Origin: Gaiellasilicea sp963765705
GTDB taxonomy: Bacteria > Actinomycetota > Thermoleophilia > Gaiellales > Gaiellaceae
Reading direction: 5' to 3'
Assembly (NCBI GenBank): GCA_963765705.1
Contig: CAVXXJ010000008.1
Location: 124,001-188,000 of the forward strand
DNA: 64,000 nucleotides
The notes below the pieces were generated by a model that had not been told where the DNA came from, ran no database searches, and saw nothing but the letters and a program-made list of their open reading frames with translations. This document shows, in pieces, positions 43,410 to 52,292 of this stretch. The translations under genes and the position numbers were made by a program. Position 1 is the first letter of the stretch. Every line of letters starts with the position of its first letter.

Positions 43410-46067
43410 GTGCCGGAGAAGCCGTCCAAGCCGAGTGTTACCCTGTCCTCCTTGGAAGGGCAGGAGCTTTCGTTCGAAGAGAAGTTCGGCCGTGAAGGCC
43501 TCACCTTCGATGACGTCCTGCTCGTGCCCGCCGAGTCCTCCGTGCTGCCGAACGACGTGCGCACGGCGACGCGGCTGACCCGGACGATCGCGCTCGAGAT
43601 CCCGATCGTGTCCGCGGCGATGGACACGGTCACCGAGGCTCGGCTCGCGATTGCCGTCGCGCGCGAGGGCGGGATCGGGATCCTCCACCGCAACCTGTCG
43701 ATCGCCGATCAGGTGATCGAGGTCGACAAGGTGAAGCGCTCGGAGTCGGGGATGATCGTCGAGCCCGTCACGCTCAGGCCCGGCGACTCGGTCGCGGAGG
43801 CGCTCGAGCTGATGGAGCGCTATCGGATCTCGGGCGTGCCGATCACGGACGAGCTCGGCGTGCTCGTCGGGATCCTGACCAACCGCGACCTGCGCTTCGA
43901 GACCAACACGCGGCAGCCCGTCTCGGCGCTGATGACCGCGCGCGACCTCGTCACTGCGCCCGTCGGGACGACGTTGGACGAGGCCAACGCGATCCTGCAC
44001 CGACACAAGATCGAGAAGCTGCCGGTGGTCGACGCGGACGGCCGGCTGAAGGGCCTGATCACCGTCAAGGACATCCGGAAGCGGATCGAGTTCCCGCTCT
44101 CGACCAAGGACGAGCAGGGGCGGCTGCGCGTCGGCGCTGCAGTCGGCGTCGGCACGGACGCGTTCGAGCGGGCCGGCGCGCTCGTCGACGCGGAGGTCGA
44201 CGTGCTCGTGGTCGACACGGCACACGGCCACTCACGTTCGGTGGTCGAGATGGTGCGGCGCGTGAAGGATGAGTGGGACGTGCAGGTGATCGCCGGGAAC
44301 ATCGCGACCGCCGACGCCGCCGAGGCACTGATCGACGCGGGGGCAGACGCGGTCAAGATCGGTATTGGCCCCGGCTGCTTGGCGGCGGGAACGCGGGTGC
44401 TCATGGCTGACGGCGCCTACAAGAACATCGAGGATGTGAGGCAGGGCGACCGTGTGGTGAACATGTACGGCGATCCGGCGACCGTGGTGAATGCGTGGTG
44501 TACGGGCATTCGCGAGGTGATCGCCGTACGCCATACGGCAGCGCCGCACGAGACCGTCGTGACGCCGGACCACCGTTTCTATGTTGGCGATCTGAACACT
44601 TCAGCCGCGGCGACGCTCGCATCGCGAGGGTACGTGCAGCTCTTGGAGCGTCCGACGCGGACGGGGGCGCCGAAGCTGCGCTGGAAGGAGGTAGGAACAC
44701 TCGAGCGGGACGTGCTCCTGCTCCCCCAGCGGATCGCATTTGAGTTGCCCGATCACTTCCGCCTCGACCTCGCCGACTTCGCCCGGCGCGACGGTCCGTT
44801 GAAGCGATACAACCGCGTGATCGAGGACTCGTACGAGCTCGGGTACCTCTTCGGAACGTTCCTCGGCGACGGCCATGCCTTCGTGAACACCAACGGTCGA
44901 TCGGAGATCGGCCGTGTGAGCTGGGCTTTCGGCCCTGCCGAACTCGACGTTGCGGCGAAGCTCGCGCGGTGTGTCGAGGCGGTGACCGGCGTCAGCCCGT
45001 CGATCGCCGAGGATCGCTGCGTCCATGTCCACCTCTACTCGCTGCAGTGGGCGCGCCTCCTGGCGGCCTTCGGCAAGCGCGCCGACAAGCACCTCCCATC
45101 GCGATACCGGTGCGGGAACCCGCTCTATCTCCGCGGCCTGCTTGACGGCCTGATCGAATCCGATGACCATCGCAGCTTTGATGGGCGCGTTTCGTTCCGC
45201 AGCACCTCCCGTGAGCTGTCCGAGCTGTTTGGCGTCCTCTGTTTCTTGCTCGACGGCAGTTTTCCCAGTGTCGAAGCGGAGCGGGGATCCGCTGGTGGCC
45301 TGCGGGGAACCAGCGACGACCGTTGCCGAACTTCTTACAGAAGTCGTCTGGACAAGACGCATGCGAAGCGGCACTCGTCGTGTCACCAGGTCGTCAAGAA
45401 GCTCGAGAGTCGCGAAATGGCCACTGCTGTGCCCGTGTACGACATCGAAGTCGACTGCCCGACGCACAGCTTCATTGCGGACAATGCGATCGTCCATAAC
45501 TCGATCTGCACCACCCGCGTCGTCGCAGGTGTCGGTGTTCCCCAGGTGACGGCGGTGTTCGAATGCGCGGAGGTCGCTCTCCGGCACGGTGTCCCGGTGA
45601 TCGCGGACGGCGGCATGACCTCCTCGGGCGACATCGCCAAGGCGCTCGCGGCCGGCGCGGACAGCGTCATGCTCGGCTCGATGCTCGCCGGCACCGACGA
45701 GAGCCCGGGCGACGTGATCCTCGTCCAGGGGGAGCGCTTCAAGGAGTACCGCGGCATGGGCTCGCTCGGCGCGATGAAGGCGCGCTCGTTCTCCAAGGAC
45801 CGCTACTTCCAGGGCGACGTCGAGGACGTCGACAAGCTCGTGCCCGAGGGAATCGAGGGCCGCGTCCCGTACAAGGGCCCCGTCCAGCAGATCCTCTACC
45901 AGCTCGTCGGCGGCCTCCGCCAGGCGATGGGCTACTGCGGCACTCCCACCGTCGAGGCGCTCAAGCTCGAGTCGCGCTTCGTGCGGATCACCGGCGCGGG
46001 CCTGCGCGAGAGCCACCCGCACGACGTCACGATCACGAAGGACTCCCCGAACTACCGGCGGCAATAG
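43410..46067 (+). CDS. guaB: IMP dehydrogenase precursor interrupted by an intein
   Basis: An 885-residue precursor. Exteins (residues 1-322 and 698-885, 510 in total) form a normal IMPDH: EGLTFDDVLLVPAESSVLP, two CBS domains at about 110-230, DTAHGHS, and after the intein SICTTRVVAGVGVPQ with catalytic C700, DGGMTSSGDIAKALAAGADSVMLG and the GYCGTPTVEAL end. The enzyme makes XMP for guanine nucleotide synthesis. The intein sits between GPG and SIC of the catalytic loop, so activity requires splicing. GTG 43410 is a tentative start; TTG at 43452 is another. guaA follows directly. Confidence 0.93.
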   Translation: MPEKPSKPSVTLSSLEGQELSFEEKFGREGLTFDDVLLVPAESSVLPNDVRTATRLTRTIALEIPIVSAAMDTVTEARLAIAVAREGGIGILHRNLSIADQVIEVDKVKRSESGMIVEPVTLRPGDSVAEALELMERYRISGVPITDELGVLVGILTNRDLRFETNTRQPVSALMTARDLVTAPVGTTLDEANAILHRHKIEKLPVVDADGRLKGLITVKDIRKRIEFPLSTKDEQGRLRVGAAVGVGTDAFERAGALVDAEVDVLVVDTAHGHSRSVVEMVRRVKDEWDVQVIAGNIATADAAEALIDAGADAVKIGIGPGCLAAGTRVLMADGAYKNIEDVRQGDRVVNMYGDPATVVNAWCTGIREVIAVRHTAAPHETVVTPDHRFYVGDLNTSAAATLASRGYVQLLERPTRTGAPKLRWKEVGTLERDVLLLPQRIAFELPDHFRLDLADFARRDGPLKRYNRVIEDSYELGYLFGTFLGDGHAFVNTNGRSEIGRVSWAFGPAELDVAAKLARCVEAVTGVSPSIAEDRCVHVHLYSLQWARLLAAFGKRADKHLPSRYRCGNPLYLRGLLDGLIESDDHRSFDGRVSFRSTSRELSELFGVLCFLLDGSFPSVEAERGSAGGLRGTSDDRCRTSYRSRLDKTHAKRHSSCHQVVKKLESREMATAVPVYDIEVDCPTHSFIADNAIVHNSICTTRVVAGVGVPQVTAVFECAEVALRHGVPVIADGGMTSSGDIAKALAAGADSVMLGSMLAGTDESPGDVILVQGERFKEYRGMGSLGAMKARSFSKDRYFQGDVEDVDKLVPEGIEGRVPYKGPVQQILYQLVGGLRQAMGYCGTPTVEALKLESRFVRITGAGLRESHPHDVTITKDSPNYRRQ
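44376..45500 (+). mobile_element. Intein with LAGLIDADG homing endonuclease in guaB
   Basis: A 375-residue intein (precursor residues 323-697). Splicing blocks: block A CLAAGTRVLMADGAYKNIEDV with Cys1, block B TVVTPDHRFYV with the TxxH motif, block F VYDIEVDCPTHSFIADNA, block G IVHN with terminal His-Asn, and Ser as the +1 extein residue. Between them, two LAGLIDADG-type motifs (LGYLFGTFLGDGH and LRGLLDGLIESDD) mark a dodecapeptide endonuclease. Both endonuclease acidic residues appear intact, so it may still be mobile. Codon use is visibly more AT-tolerant than in the exteins. Confidence 0.95.
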
Positions 46068-47668
46068 TGGCGAGCGTGCATCCGCTCCCCGTGGCTGTTC
46101 CCGCCGCCGGGCCGACGGCCGAGGAGCGGCCGGTGCTCGTGCTCGACATGGGCGGTCAGTATGCGCAGCTGATCGCGCGCCGAGTCCGTGATGCTCGGGT
46201 CTACTCCGAGCTCGTGCCCCACACGCTGACCGCCGCCGAGGCCAGACGGCGCAACCCGGTCGCGATCATCCTCTCGGGCGGCCCCGCGTCGGTCTACGCC
46301 GAGGGGGCGCCGCAGGTCGACGAGGAGCTCTTCGGCCTCGGGATCCCCACGCTCGGCATCTGCTATGGCGCCCAGCTGATGGCGCTCGTGCTCGGCGGCG
46401 AGGTCGCCCGTACCGACGCCTCGGAGTTCGGGAAGACCGAGCTCGAGGACGGCGCCGGGGCGCTCTTCGCCGGGCTGCCGCCGCAGCAGACGGTGTGGAT
46501 GAGCCACCGGGACACGGTCATCGCTCCGCCGAGTGGAGCCACCGTCACCGGCCGGTCCGCCTCGACACCGGTCGCGGCCTTCGAGGATCCGGCGCGGCGG
46601 CTCTACGGCGTTCAGTTCCACCCCGAGGTCGTGCACACCCCCTACGGGCAGGACGTGCTGAAGAACTTCCTCTACGGCATCGCCGACGCGCCACCCGCCT
46701 GGACCCCCGCGGCGGTGATCGAGGAGCAGGTCGAGCGGATTCGCGCCCAGGTGGGCTCGGAACGAGTGATCTGCGGGCTCTCGGGCGGCGTCGACTCCGC
46801 CGTGGCGGCGCTGCTCGTCTACAAGGCCGTCGGCGACCAGCTCACCTGTGTCTTCGTCGATCACGGCTTCATGCGGTCGAACGAGGCCGAGCAGGTCGTC
46901 GAGACGTTCGGCGGCCACTTCCAGGTGCCGCTCGTCCATGTTCAGGCGCAGGACCGCTTCCTCGCGCGGCTCGACGGCGTCGACGACCCGGAGGAGAAGC
47001 GGCACCGGATCGGCGCCGAGTTCATCCGTGTGTTCGAGGAGGAGGCGCGCAAGCTGTCAGAGGAAGGACTGGGGGAGATCCGCTTCCTCGTTCAGGGGAC
47101 GCTGTACAGCGACGTGATCGAGTCGGGCGGCACCGACGGCGTCGCCGCCAAGATCAAGTCGCACCACAACGTCGGCGGCCTTCCCGACGACATGGCGATG
47201 GACCTCGTGGAGCCGCTGCGGCTCCTGTTCAAGGACGAGGTCCGGCGCGTCGGCGAGGAGCTCGGGATGCCCGAGCGGATGGTCTGGCGGCAGCCGTTCC
47301 CGGGCCCAGGCCTCGCGATCAGGATCATCGGCGAGGTGACGCGTGAGCGGCTCGACATCCTCCGCGAGGCCGACGCGATCCTGCAGGAGGAGGTCCGGCG
47401 CGCCGGTCTCTATCGCGATCTCTGGCAGAGCTTCGCCGTGCTGCCTGGGATCAAGTCGGTCGGCGTTCAGGGCGACGAGCGCACCTACGCCTATCCGATC
47501 GTGATCCGCGCCGTCACGTCGGAGGACGCGATGACGGCCGACTGGGCGCGGCTTCCCTACGACCTGCTCGAGACGATCTCGAGCCGGATCATCAACGAGA
47601 TCCCCGGCGTCAATCGCGTCGCGCTCGACATCAGCTCGAAGCCGCCGTCCACGATCGAGTGGGAGTGA
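46067..47668 (+). CDS. guaA: GMP synthase (glutamine-hydrolysing)
   Basis: A 533-residue enzyme. The N-terminal GATase domain has LGICYGAQLMAL (Cys) and VQFHPEV (His-Glu); the ATP-pyrophosphatase loop is CGLSGGVDSAVAALL; the C-terminal dimerisation domain ends DISSKPPSTIEWE. Makes GMP from XMP, the product of GuaB, whose stop codon it overlaps (TAGTG). An N-terminal extension of about 20 residues precedes the usual start. Confidence 0.96.
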   Translation: MASVHPLPVAVPAAGPTAEERPVLVLDMGGQYAQLIARRVRDARVYSELVPHTLTAAEARRRNPVAIILSGGPASVYAEGAPQVDEELFGLGIPTLGICYGAQLMALVLGGEVARTDASEFGKTELEDGAGALFAGLPPQQTVWMSHRDTVIAPPSGATVTGRSASTPVAAFEDPARRLYGVQFHPEVVHTPYGQDVLKNFLYGIADAPPAWTPAAVIEEQVERIRAQVGSERVICGLSGGVDSAVAALLVYKAVGDQLTCVFVDHGFMRSNEAEQVVETFGGHFQVPLVHVQAQDRFLARLDGVDDPEEKRHRIGAEFIRVFEEEARKLSEEGLGEIRFLVQGTLYSDVIESGGTDGVAAKIKSHHNVGGLPDDMAMDLVEPLRLLFKDEVRRVGEELGMPERMVWRQPFPGPGLAIRIIGEVTRERLDILREADAILQEEVRRAGLYRDLWQSFAVLPGIKSVGVQGDERTYAYPIVIRAVTSEDAMTADWARLPYDLLETISSRIINEIPGVNRVALDISSKPPSTIEWE

Positions 47669-47687
47669 CGCTACCCTGCCGGCTGTC

Positions 47688-48620
47688 GTGGCCCGGCTAC
47701 TCGTCCTCGGTCTCGTCTCGCTTGCGGTGCTCGCTTCGCCGGCGTCGGCAAGCACCCAGTTCGGCGATCTCGACGTCGACTTCCTGTCGCTGAAGGTCAA
47801 CGCGCGCGGCGAAGCGCTGGTCAGCTACCGGCGGGCCGATGGAGCACGGCGCGACGTCCTGATCTGGGGCGCCGTGAATGCCCGCGCGCCGGATCCCGGC
47901 CGGCCACAGGTGAAGTTCCAGATGGACTACGCCGGCGGCCTGCGGAAGCACGGCTCGGGGTATGCCGGCTCGTTCCGGGACCGGTGCCGTCCGTATGACG
48001 GCCCGCGGCTCGTCCTGTTCGTCGCCGGCTGCAAGGCGCCTGACGGCTCCTACTGGGCGTTGCAGCGCTGGCAGCGGATCGCGCCGATGCGTGGCTTCGA
48101 CCCGTTCCTCCCCGAGCAGCGGGCGCCCGAGCTGCACGTCTCGCACTGGTCAGGTCCGCTGCCCGTGCTCGACGTCTCGCCGAACTGGACGTACGGCGGC
48201 CAGCTGCAGGGGCTGTTCGGCCGTCTTACGTACCGCGGCGAGGCCGTGCACGGCTTCCGGACACCGTCTGCGACCAGGAGCGACCCCTACGCCCGCTTCG
48301 TCTACATCGACACCTTCAACTCCGTCTACGGCCCCGGCTGGAAGCGCGACACCGGCATCGTCACGCATCTGCGAAACGGAGCCTTCTGTTACAGCTTCGT
48401 CGCCCAAGTACCACCGCCCGGTTACCCGTCGAAGGAGCCACGTGGCCCGGGCAACGGCGAGCGGCACCGGGTCACGGTGATGGGCCCGGGAGTGACCCCG
48501 GTCGTGCGGTGGGAGGGAGCGGGCCTGGGCCGTTACAGCGCTTCCGCGGACCGGGTCTTCAACAGGCTGTTCGACCGTTGGGTGGGACCGGCTGACAAGG
48601 TCTGCACCCGCGAGCGCTAG
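47688..48620 (+). CDS. Secreted protein of unknown function
   Basis: A 310-residue protein with a short signal peptide (MARLLVLGLVSLAVLASPASA) and a predicted extracellular beta-rich body containing four or more Cys (RDRCRP, AGCKAP, FCYSF, KVCTRE) that may pair. Aromatic-rich segments such as YWALQRWQRI and HVSHWSGPLPVLDVSPNW are distinctive. No known family is recognised. A TACCCT box stands 10 bp before the GTG. It is followed by a converging acylphosphatase gene. Confidence 0.7.
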   Translation: MARLLVLGLVSLAVLASPASASTQFGDLDVDFLSLKVNARGEALVSYRRADGARRDVLIWGAVNARAPDPGRPQVKFQMDYAGGLRKHGSGYAGSFRDRCRPYDGPRLVLFVAGCKAPDGSYWALQRWQRIAPMRGFDPFLPEQRAPELHVSHWSGPLPVLDVSPNWTYGGQLQGLFGRLTYRGEAVHGFRTPSATRSDPYARFVYIDTFNSVYGPGWKRDTGIVTHLRNGAFCYSFVAQVPPPGYPSKEPRGPGNGERHRVTVMGPGVTPVVRWEGAGLGRYSASADRVFNRLFDRWVGPADKVCTRER

Positions 48621-48629
48621 ACCGCCCTC

Positions 48630-48896
48630 CTAGACCACGTCGAACGAGGTCAGCCCTTCGGGCTCCTCGCTGACCACGTCCACCCAATCCACCCTGGCGC
48701 CGCGCGGTCCCTCGCGAACGAACGCGACGAGCCGCTCGACCGCCCCCCGCTCGCCTTCGAAGACCGCCTCGACCGTCCCGTCCGGCAGATTGCTCACCCA
48801 GCCGGCAAGGCCCTCCGAGCGAGCGCGCCGCCGCGTCGTCTCGCGGAAGAAGACACCCTGGACATGGCCTCTGACGGCAACGCGTCGACGGATCAC
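48630..48896 (-). CDS. acyP: Acylphosphatase
   Basis: An 88-residue acylphosphatase. The catalytic loop V-x-G-x-V-Q-G-V-x-F-R is seen as VRGHVQGVFFRETT with the Arg, and the Asn-containing WVSNLPDGTVEAVFEG is the second signature. It hydrolyses acyl phosphates. GTG start 7 bp after a TATCCT box, back to back with the MFS gene. Confidence 0.93.
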   Translation of the reverse strand: MIRRRVAVRGHVQGVFFRETTRRRARSEGLAGWVSNLPDGTVEAVFEGERGAVERLVAFVREGPRGARVDWVDVVSEEPEGLTSFDVV

Positions 48897-48903
48897 GCGC
48901 GGA

Positions 48904-48913
48904 AGGATAGATT
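48904..48913. promoter_or_regulatory. Overlapping divergent leaderless promoters, acyP / MFS
   Basis: TATCCT on the minus strand (48904-48909) and TAGATT on the plus strand (48908-48913) share two bases. Each sits 6-7 bp from its start codon, so the whole divergent control region is 23 bp. Confidence 0.55.
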
Positions 48914-48919
48914 CGGCGG

Positions 48920-50149
48920 GTGGAGACGTTCCCGATCCGCCGCAACACGATCCTGCTTGCGGCCACCCTCACGTCCCTGTCCGGAATGGTGCAGCTGGCC
49001 GTGGCTGTCGGCACGGTCACGCTCGTCCTGGTAACCGGCGTCGAGGGAATCCTCGGGCTCGGCCCCGCGATCTTCCTGACGGCCGGCGCCGTTGCGGCGC
49101 TGCCGGCCGGGCGGCTGATGGACCGGCTCGGGCGGATTCCGGTGCTTGCGGGCGGCTGCGTCGCAGGTATCGTGGGCTGCCTCACGACAGCGCTCGGTTG
49201 CGAGGTCGAGTCCGCCTCGCTGGTCGTAGCCGGGTTCGCGCTCGTGGGCGTCTCGCAGGGGACGATCCTCCTTTCGCGGGCGGCCGCCGCCGACATGTAC
49301 CCGCCCGAGCGCCGCGCGCGGGGGATCTCCTACGTTCTCTTCGGCGCCCTGTTCGGCGCCGCGCTCGGCCCGCTCGTCTTCCGGCCGCTCTTCGCCGGCA
49401 AGGATCTCGACACCGACGGGCTCGTCGTGCCGTGGGTCGCGGCCGCGGGAATCATGGTGGTCGGGCTCGTGCTCGTGCTGCTCATCCGGCCCGATCCGCG
49501 CACGATCGCCCGTAAGCTGCATTTCGACAGCGGCGGCGTCGAAGGCGCGCCGGCGCCGCTGGCCGAGATCCTCCGGCGCCCGGGCGTGCTGACCGCCCTC
49601 GTGGCCGCGGTCGCGAGCTTTGCGTGCATGGCTTCGGTGATGAACCTGACCGGCTACCTCGTGATCGACCACGGTCACCACCAGTCCGACGTGTTCACCG
49701 TCATCAGCCTGCACATCGTCGGGATGTATGCCCTTGTCCTCGTGATCGGCCAGCTGATCGACAAGCTCGGGCGACGGCCGGGACAGGTCGCCGGCCTCTT
49801 CATGATGGCGCTCTCGACGCTCGCGCTGGTCTGGTTCGAGAGCGTCGCGTGGACGTCCGTGTCGCTCTTCCTGCTCGGTCTCGGCTGGAACGTCTCCTAT
49901 GTGGCGGCCGTGACAGAGCTCGCAGATCGCGCCCTCCCGGCCGAGCGCGGCAAGCTGATCGGCCTCACCGACCAGCTCTCGAGCTTCGTCGCCGCCGCGC
50001 TCGTACTGCTCGGCGGCGTCGCCTACAGCGAGCTCGGAATAGAGGCTCTGGCCCTCTCTGCGACGGCCTTCGTCGCGCTTCCGGCGCTGTGGATTCTGCT
50101 ACGATCCGCCGCCGGCGCACCTGATGTGCGCCCTCTTTCTGTGAAATGA
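48920..50149 (+). CDS. MFS transporter
   Basis: A 409-residue membrane protein with about 12 hydrophobic segments. The motif A-like loop reads GRLMDRLGRIPVLAG between TM2 and TM3, and the second half repeats it as GQLIDKLGRRPGQVAG. A central loop (residues 185-220) has a basic stretch. Substrate unknown. The last codons overlap a hairpin and possible promoter for rplM. Confidence 0.87.
   Translation: METFPIRRNTILLAATLTSLSGMVQLAVAVGTVTLVLVTGVEGILGLGPAIFLTAGAVAALPAGRLMDRLGRIPVLAGGCVAGIVGCLTTALGCEVESASLVVAGFALVGVSQGTILLSRAAAADMYPPERRARGISYVLFGALFGAALGPLVFRPLFAGKDLDTDGLVVPWVAAAGIMVVGLVLVLLIRPDPRTIARKLHFDSGGVEGAPAPLAEILRRPGVLTALVAAVASFACMASVMNLTGYLVIDHGHHQSDVFTVISLHIVGMYALVLVIGQLIDKLGRRPGQVAGLFMMALSTLALVWFESVAWTSVSLFLLGLGWNVSYVAAVTELADRALPAERGKLIGLTDQLSSFVAAALVLLGGVAYSELGIEALALSATAFVALPALWILLRSAAGAPDVRPLSVK
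50100..50132 (+). promoter_or_regulatory. Candidate rplM promoter and leader hairpin
   Basis: Extended -10 TG-C-TACGAT (-10 at 50100-50105) followed by the hairpin GGCGCAC-CTGAT-GTGCGCC (50114-50132) and a CTCTTTCT run, all inside the end of the MFS gene and 27 bp before rplM. Fits a ribosomal-protein leader or an MFS terminator. Confidence 0.45.
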
Positions 50150-50159
50150 AGCGTGCCCG

Positions 50160-50600
50160 ATGACACTCCAAAAAACATGGACAGCCAAGCCCGGTGAGAT
50201 CACTCGCGACTGGTGGGTCGTCGATGCCGACGGCAAGACGCTGGGGCGGCTCGCGACTCAGATCGCCGACACGCTGCGCGGCAAGAACAAGGCGGTGTAC
50301 ACGCCTCACGTCGATACCGGCGACTTCGTCGTCGTCGTCAACGCGGAAAAGATCGCGGTGACCGGTCAGAAGCTCGATCAGAAGATGTACCACCGCCACT
50401 CCGGCTATCCGGGCGGGCTGCGCTCACGGACACTGCGCGAGCAGCTCGAGCGCCGGCCCACCGAGGTGCTGCGCAAGGCGGTCAAGGGGATGCTTCCACG
50501 CAACCGGATGGCGCGCCAGCAGATCACCAAGCTCAAGATCTACGCCGGTCCCGTGCACCCGCACGAGGCCCAGGCGCCAAAGACGTTGGAGGTCAAGTAA
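50160..50600 (+). CDS. rplM: 50S ribosomal protein L13
   Basis: A 146-residue ribosomal protein. Typical stretches: RDWWVVDADGKTLGRLATQIADTLRGKNK, VVNAEKIAVTGQKLDQKMYHRHSGYPGGLR and VKGMLPRNRMARQ. Binds 23S rRNA early in 50S assembly. Directly joined to rpsI (the next GTG follows its stop codon), the usual L13-S9 pair. Start ATG at 50160. Confidence 0.98.
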   Translation: MTLQKTWTAKPGEITRDWWVVDADGKTLGRLATQIADTLRGKNKAVYTPHVDTGDFVVVVNAEKIAVTGQKLDQKMYHRHSGYPGGLRSRTLREQLERRPTEVLRKAVKGMLPRNRMARQQITKLKIYAGPVHPHEAQAPKTLEVK

Positions 50601-50996
50601 GTGTCACAGCTGGCTCAGTACCTGGGCACCGGCAAGCGCAAGACGTCTGTCGCCCGCGTGATCCTCCGCCCAGGCGACGGCAAGACCTGGTTCAACGGCC
50701 GCACGCTCGAGGACTACTTCCCGCGCATGACGCACCGGATGGCCGCGCTCTCCCCGCTCAAGACGGCGGGAGTCGAGGGCACGTTCGACATCCGCGTCCG
50801 CGTGCACGGTGGTGGCCCGTCCGGCCAGGCCGGCGCCGTTCGCCACGGGATCGCCCGGGCGCTCGTCGAGGCCGATCCGGAGCTGCGCATTCCGCTGAAG
50901 CGCGAGGGCTTCCTGACGCGCGACGCACGGCAGGTCGAGCGCAAGAAGGCCGGCCTCCACAAGGCGCGCAAGGCGCCGCAGTTCTCCAAGCGCTAA
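50601..50996 (+). CDS. rpsI: 30S ribosomal protein S9
   Basis: A 131-residue ribosomal protein with GTGKRKTSVARVILRPGDG at the start, HGGGPSGQAGAVRHGIARALV in the middle and the universal ARKAPQFSKR C terminus that reaches the P-site tRNA. GTG start immediately after the rplM stop codon. Confidence 0.98.
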   Translation: MSQLAQYLGTGKRKTSVARVILRPGDGKTWFNGRTLEDYFPRMTHRMAALSPLKTAGVEGTFDIRVRVHGGGPSGQAGAVRHGIARALVEADPELRIPLKREGFLTRDARQVERKKAGLHKARKAPQFSKR

Positions 50997-51003
50997 CCCG
51001 CTC

Positions 51004-52263
51004 TTGAGGCGGTACTTCGGCACCGACGGCGTCCGGGGCGTCGTCGGCCAGGACCTGACCGTCGAGCTGGTCCAGAAGCTCGCCAAGGCAGCGACCCTCT
51101 GGTCCGGCCGCGGCCGCGTCTTCGTCGGCCGCGATACGCGCGCTTCCGGCCCGGAGCTCGAGGCCGCCTTCGCACGCGGCGTCGTCGAGGCGGGCGGCCA
51201 CGCCGTGCTCGCCGGCGTCGTGCCGACCCCGGCGGTGGCCCTGCTCGCGCTCGACCTCGGCGTCGTCATCACCGCCTCGCACAACCCACCCGAGTACAAC
51301 GGCGTCAAGTTCTTCGACCGTGCCGGGAACAAGCTGACCGACGAGTCCGAGGAGAAGATCGAAGCCCTCCTCGACGCGACCGGCCCCGGCGGCGGCACCG
51401 TCGACCGCGTCGGCATCGCCACCGACAGCTATCTCGAGCACGTCGTCGAGCGCTTCGGCGCCGACCTCTCCGGCCTGCGGATCGCGGTCGACTGCGCCAA
51501 CGGCGCCTATTCGGACATCGCGCCGAAGGCATTCGAGACCCTCGGCGCCGACGTGACGGCGATCTGCGCCGGGCCGAACGGCGAGAACATCAACGACGGC
51601 TGCGGTGCCACCGACCTCGCGCTGCTCCAGGAGACCGTGCGGGCCGGCGGCCTCGACCTCGGCGTGGCGTTCGACGGCGACGGCGACCGGATGCTGGCCG
51701 TGGACGGCGACGGAAACGTCGTCGATGGCGACCAGATCCTCGCGATCCTCGCTCTCCATCTCGGTGTCGAAGTCGTCGCCGTCACCGTGATGACGAACCT
51801 CGGCTTTCACCGGCTGATGGAGGAGCGGGGCATCCGGGTCGTCACGACTGCGGTCGGCGACCGCTACGTGCTGGAGGCGCTCCGGCGCGAGAATGCCATC
51901 CTCGGCGGGGAGCAGTCCGGCCACGTCATCTGCCTCCGCGACCACGTCACCGGCGACGGCCTCGCTGCGGCGATGCTGCTCTGCGACGCGGTGTCCGGAA
52001 GGACGCTGGCCGAGGCCGCCGCGGTGATGCCGCGCTTCGCGCAGGCCAAGCAGAACGTGCGCCTGTCCCGCCCGGAAGTGCCCGCCGCTGCGCTCGCCGA
52101 GGCCGAGCGCCTCAACTCGGAGCTGAACGGCAGCGGGCGCGTGCTGGTGCGCGCCTCGGGCACGGAGCCGCTGATCAGAGTGCTCGGAGAGGCCGAGACG
52201 GAGGAGTTGGCGCAGGACCTCTGTGGTAGGATCGCAGACCTCGTACAGAGGGAGCTCGGCTAG
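51004..52263 (+). CDS. glmM: Phosphoglucosamine mutase
   Basis: A 419-residue phosphohexomutase making glucosamine-1-phosphate for peptidoglycan. Active-site phosphoserine is in TASHNPPEYNG, the Mg site is FDGDGDRML, the sugar loop GGEQSGHVI and the phosphate loop RASGTEPLIRVLGE. Slightly compact compared with the usual 445 residues but all domains are present. TTG start 7 bp after the rpsI stop, so likely part of the rplM-rpsI-glmM transcript. GlmS, the preceding enzyme in the pathway, is encoded next. Confidence 0.95.
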   Translation: MRRYFGTDGVRGVVGQDLTVELVQKLAKAATLWSGRGRVFVGRDTRASGPELEAAFARGVVEAGGHAVLAGVVPTPAVALLALDLGVVITASHNPPEYNGVKFFDRAGNKLTDESEEKIEALLDATGPGGGTVDRVGIATDSYLEHVVERFGADLSGLRIAVDCANGAYSDIAPKAFETLGADVTAICAGPNGENINDGCGATDLALLQETVRAGGLDLGVAFDGDGDRMLAVDGDGNVVDGDQILAILALHLGVEVVAVTVMTNLGFHRLMEERGIRVVTTAVGDRYVLEALRRENAILGGEQSGHVICLRDHVTGDGLAAAMLLCDAVSGRTLAEAAAVMPRFAQAKQNVRLSRPEVPAAALAEAERLNSELNGSGRVLVRASGTEPLIRVLGEAETEELAQDLCGRIADLVQRELG

Positions 52264-52292
52264 CCCGCCCGCGGGAGCTTTGCCGGGCTTTT
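52262..52292 (+). terminator. Hairpin with T-run between glmM and glmS
   Basis: AGCCCG (52262-52267) pairs with CGGGCT (52284-52289), with an inner CCCGCGGG and a TTTT tail. It begins inside the glmM stop codon. It can be the glmM terminator or a glmS leader attenuator; a possible extended -10 (TG-G-TAGGAT, 52224-52232) lies inside glmM upstream of it. I find no sign of a glmS ribozyme. Confidence 0.5.

Noticed and set aside
44376..45500. An insertion sequence or group I intron in guaB
   Set aside because: The insert keeps the reading frame, has intein splicing blocks at both ends and no inverted repeats or RNA intron features.
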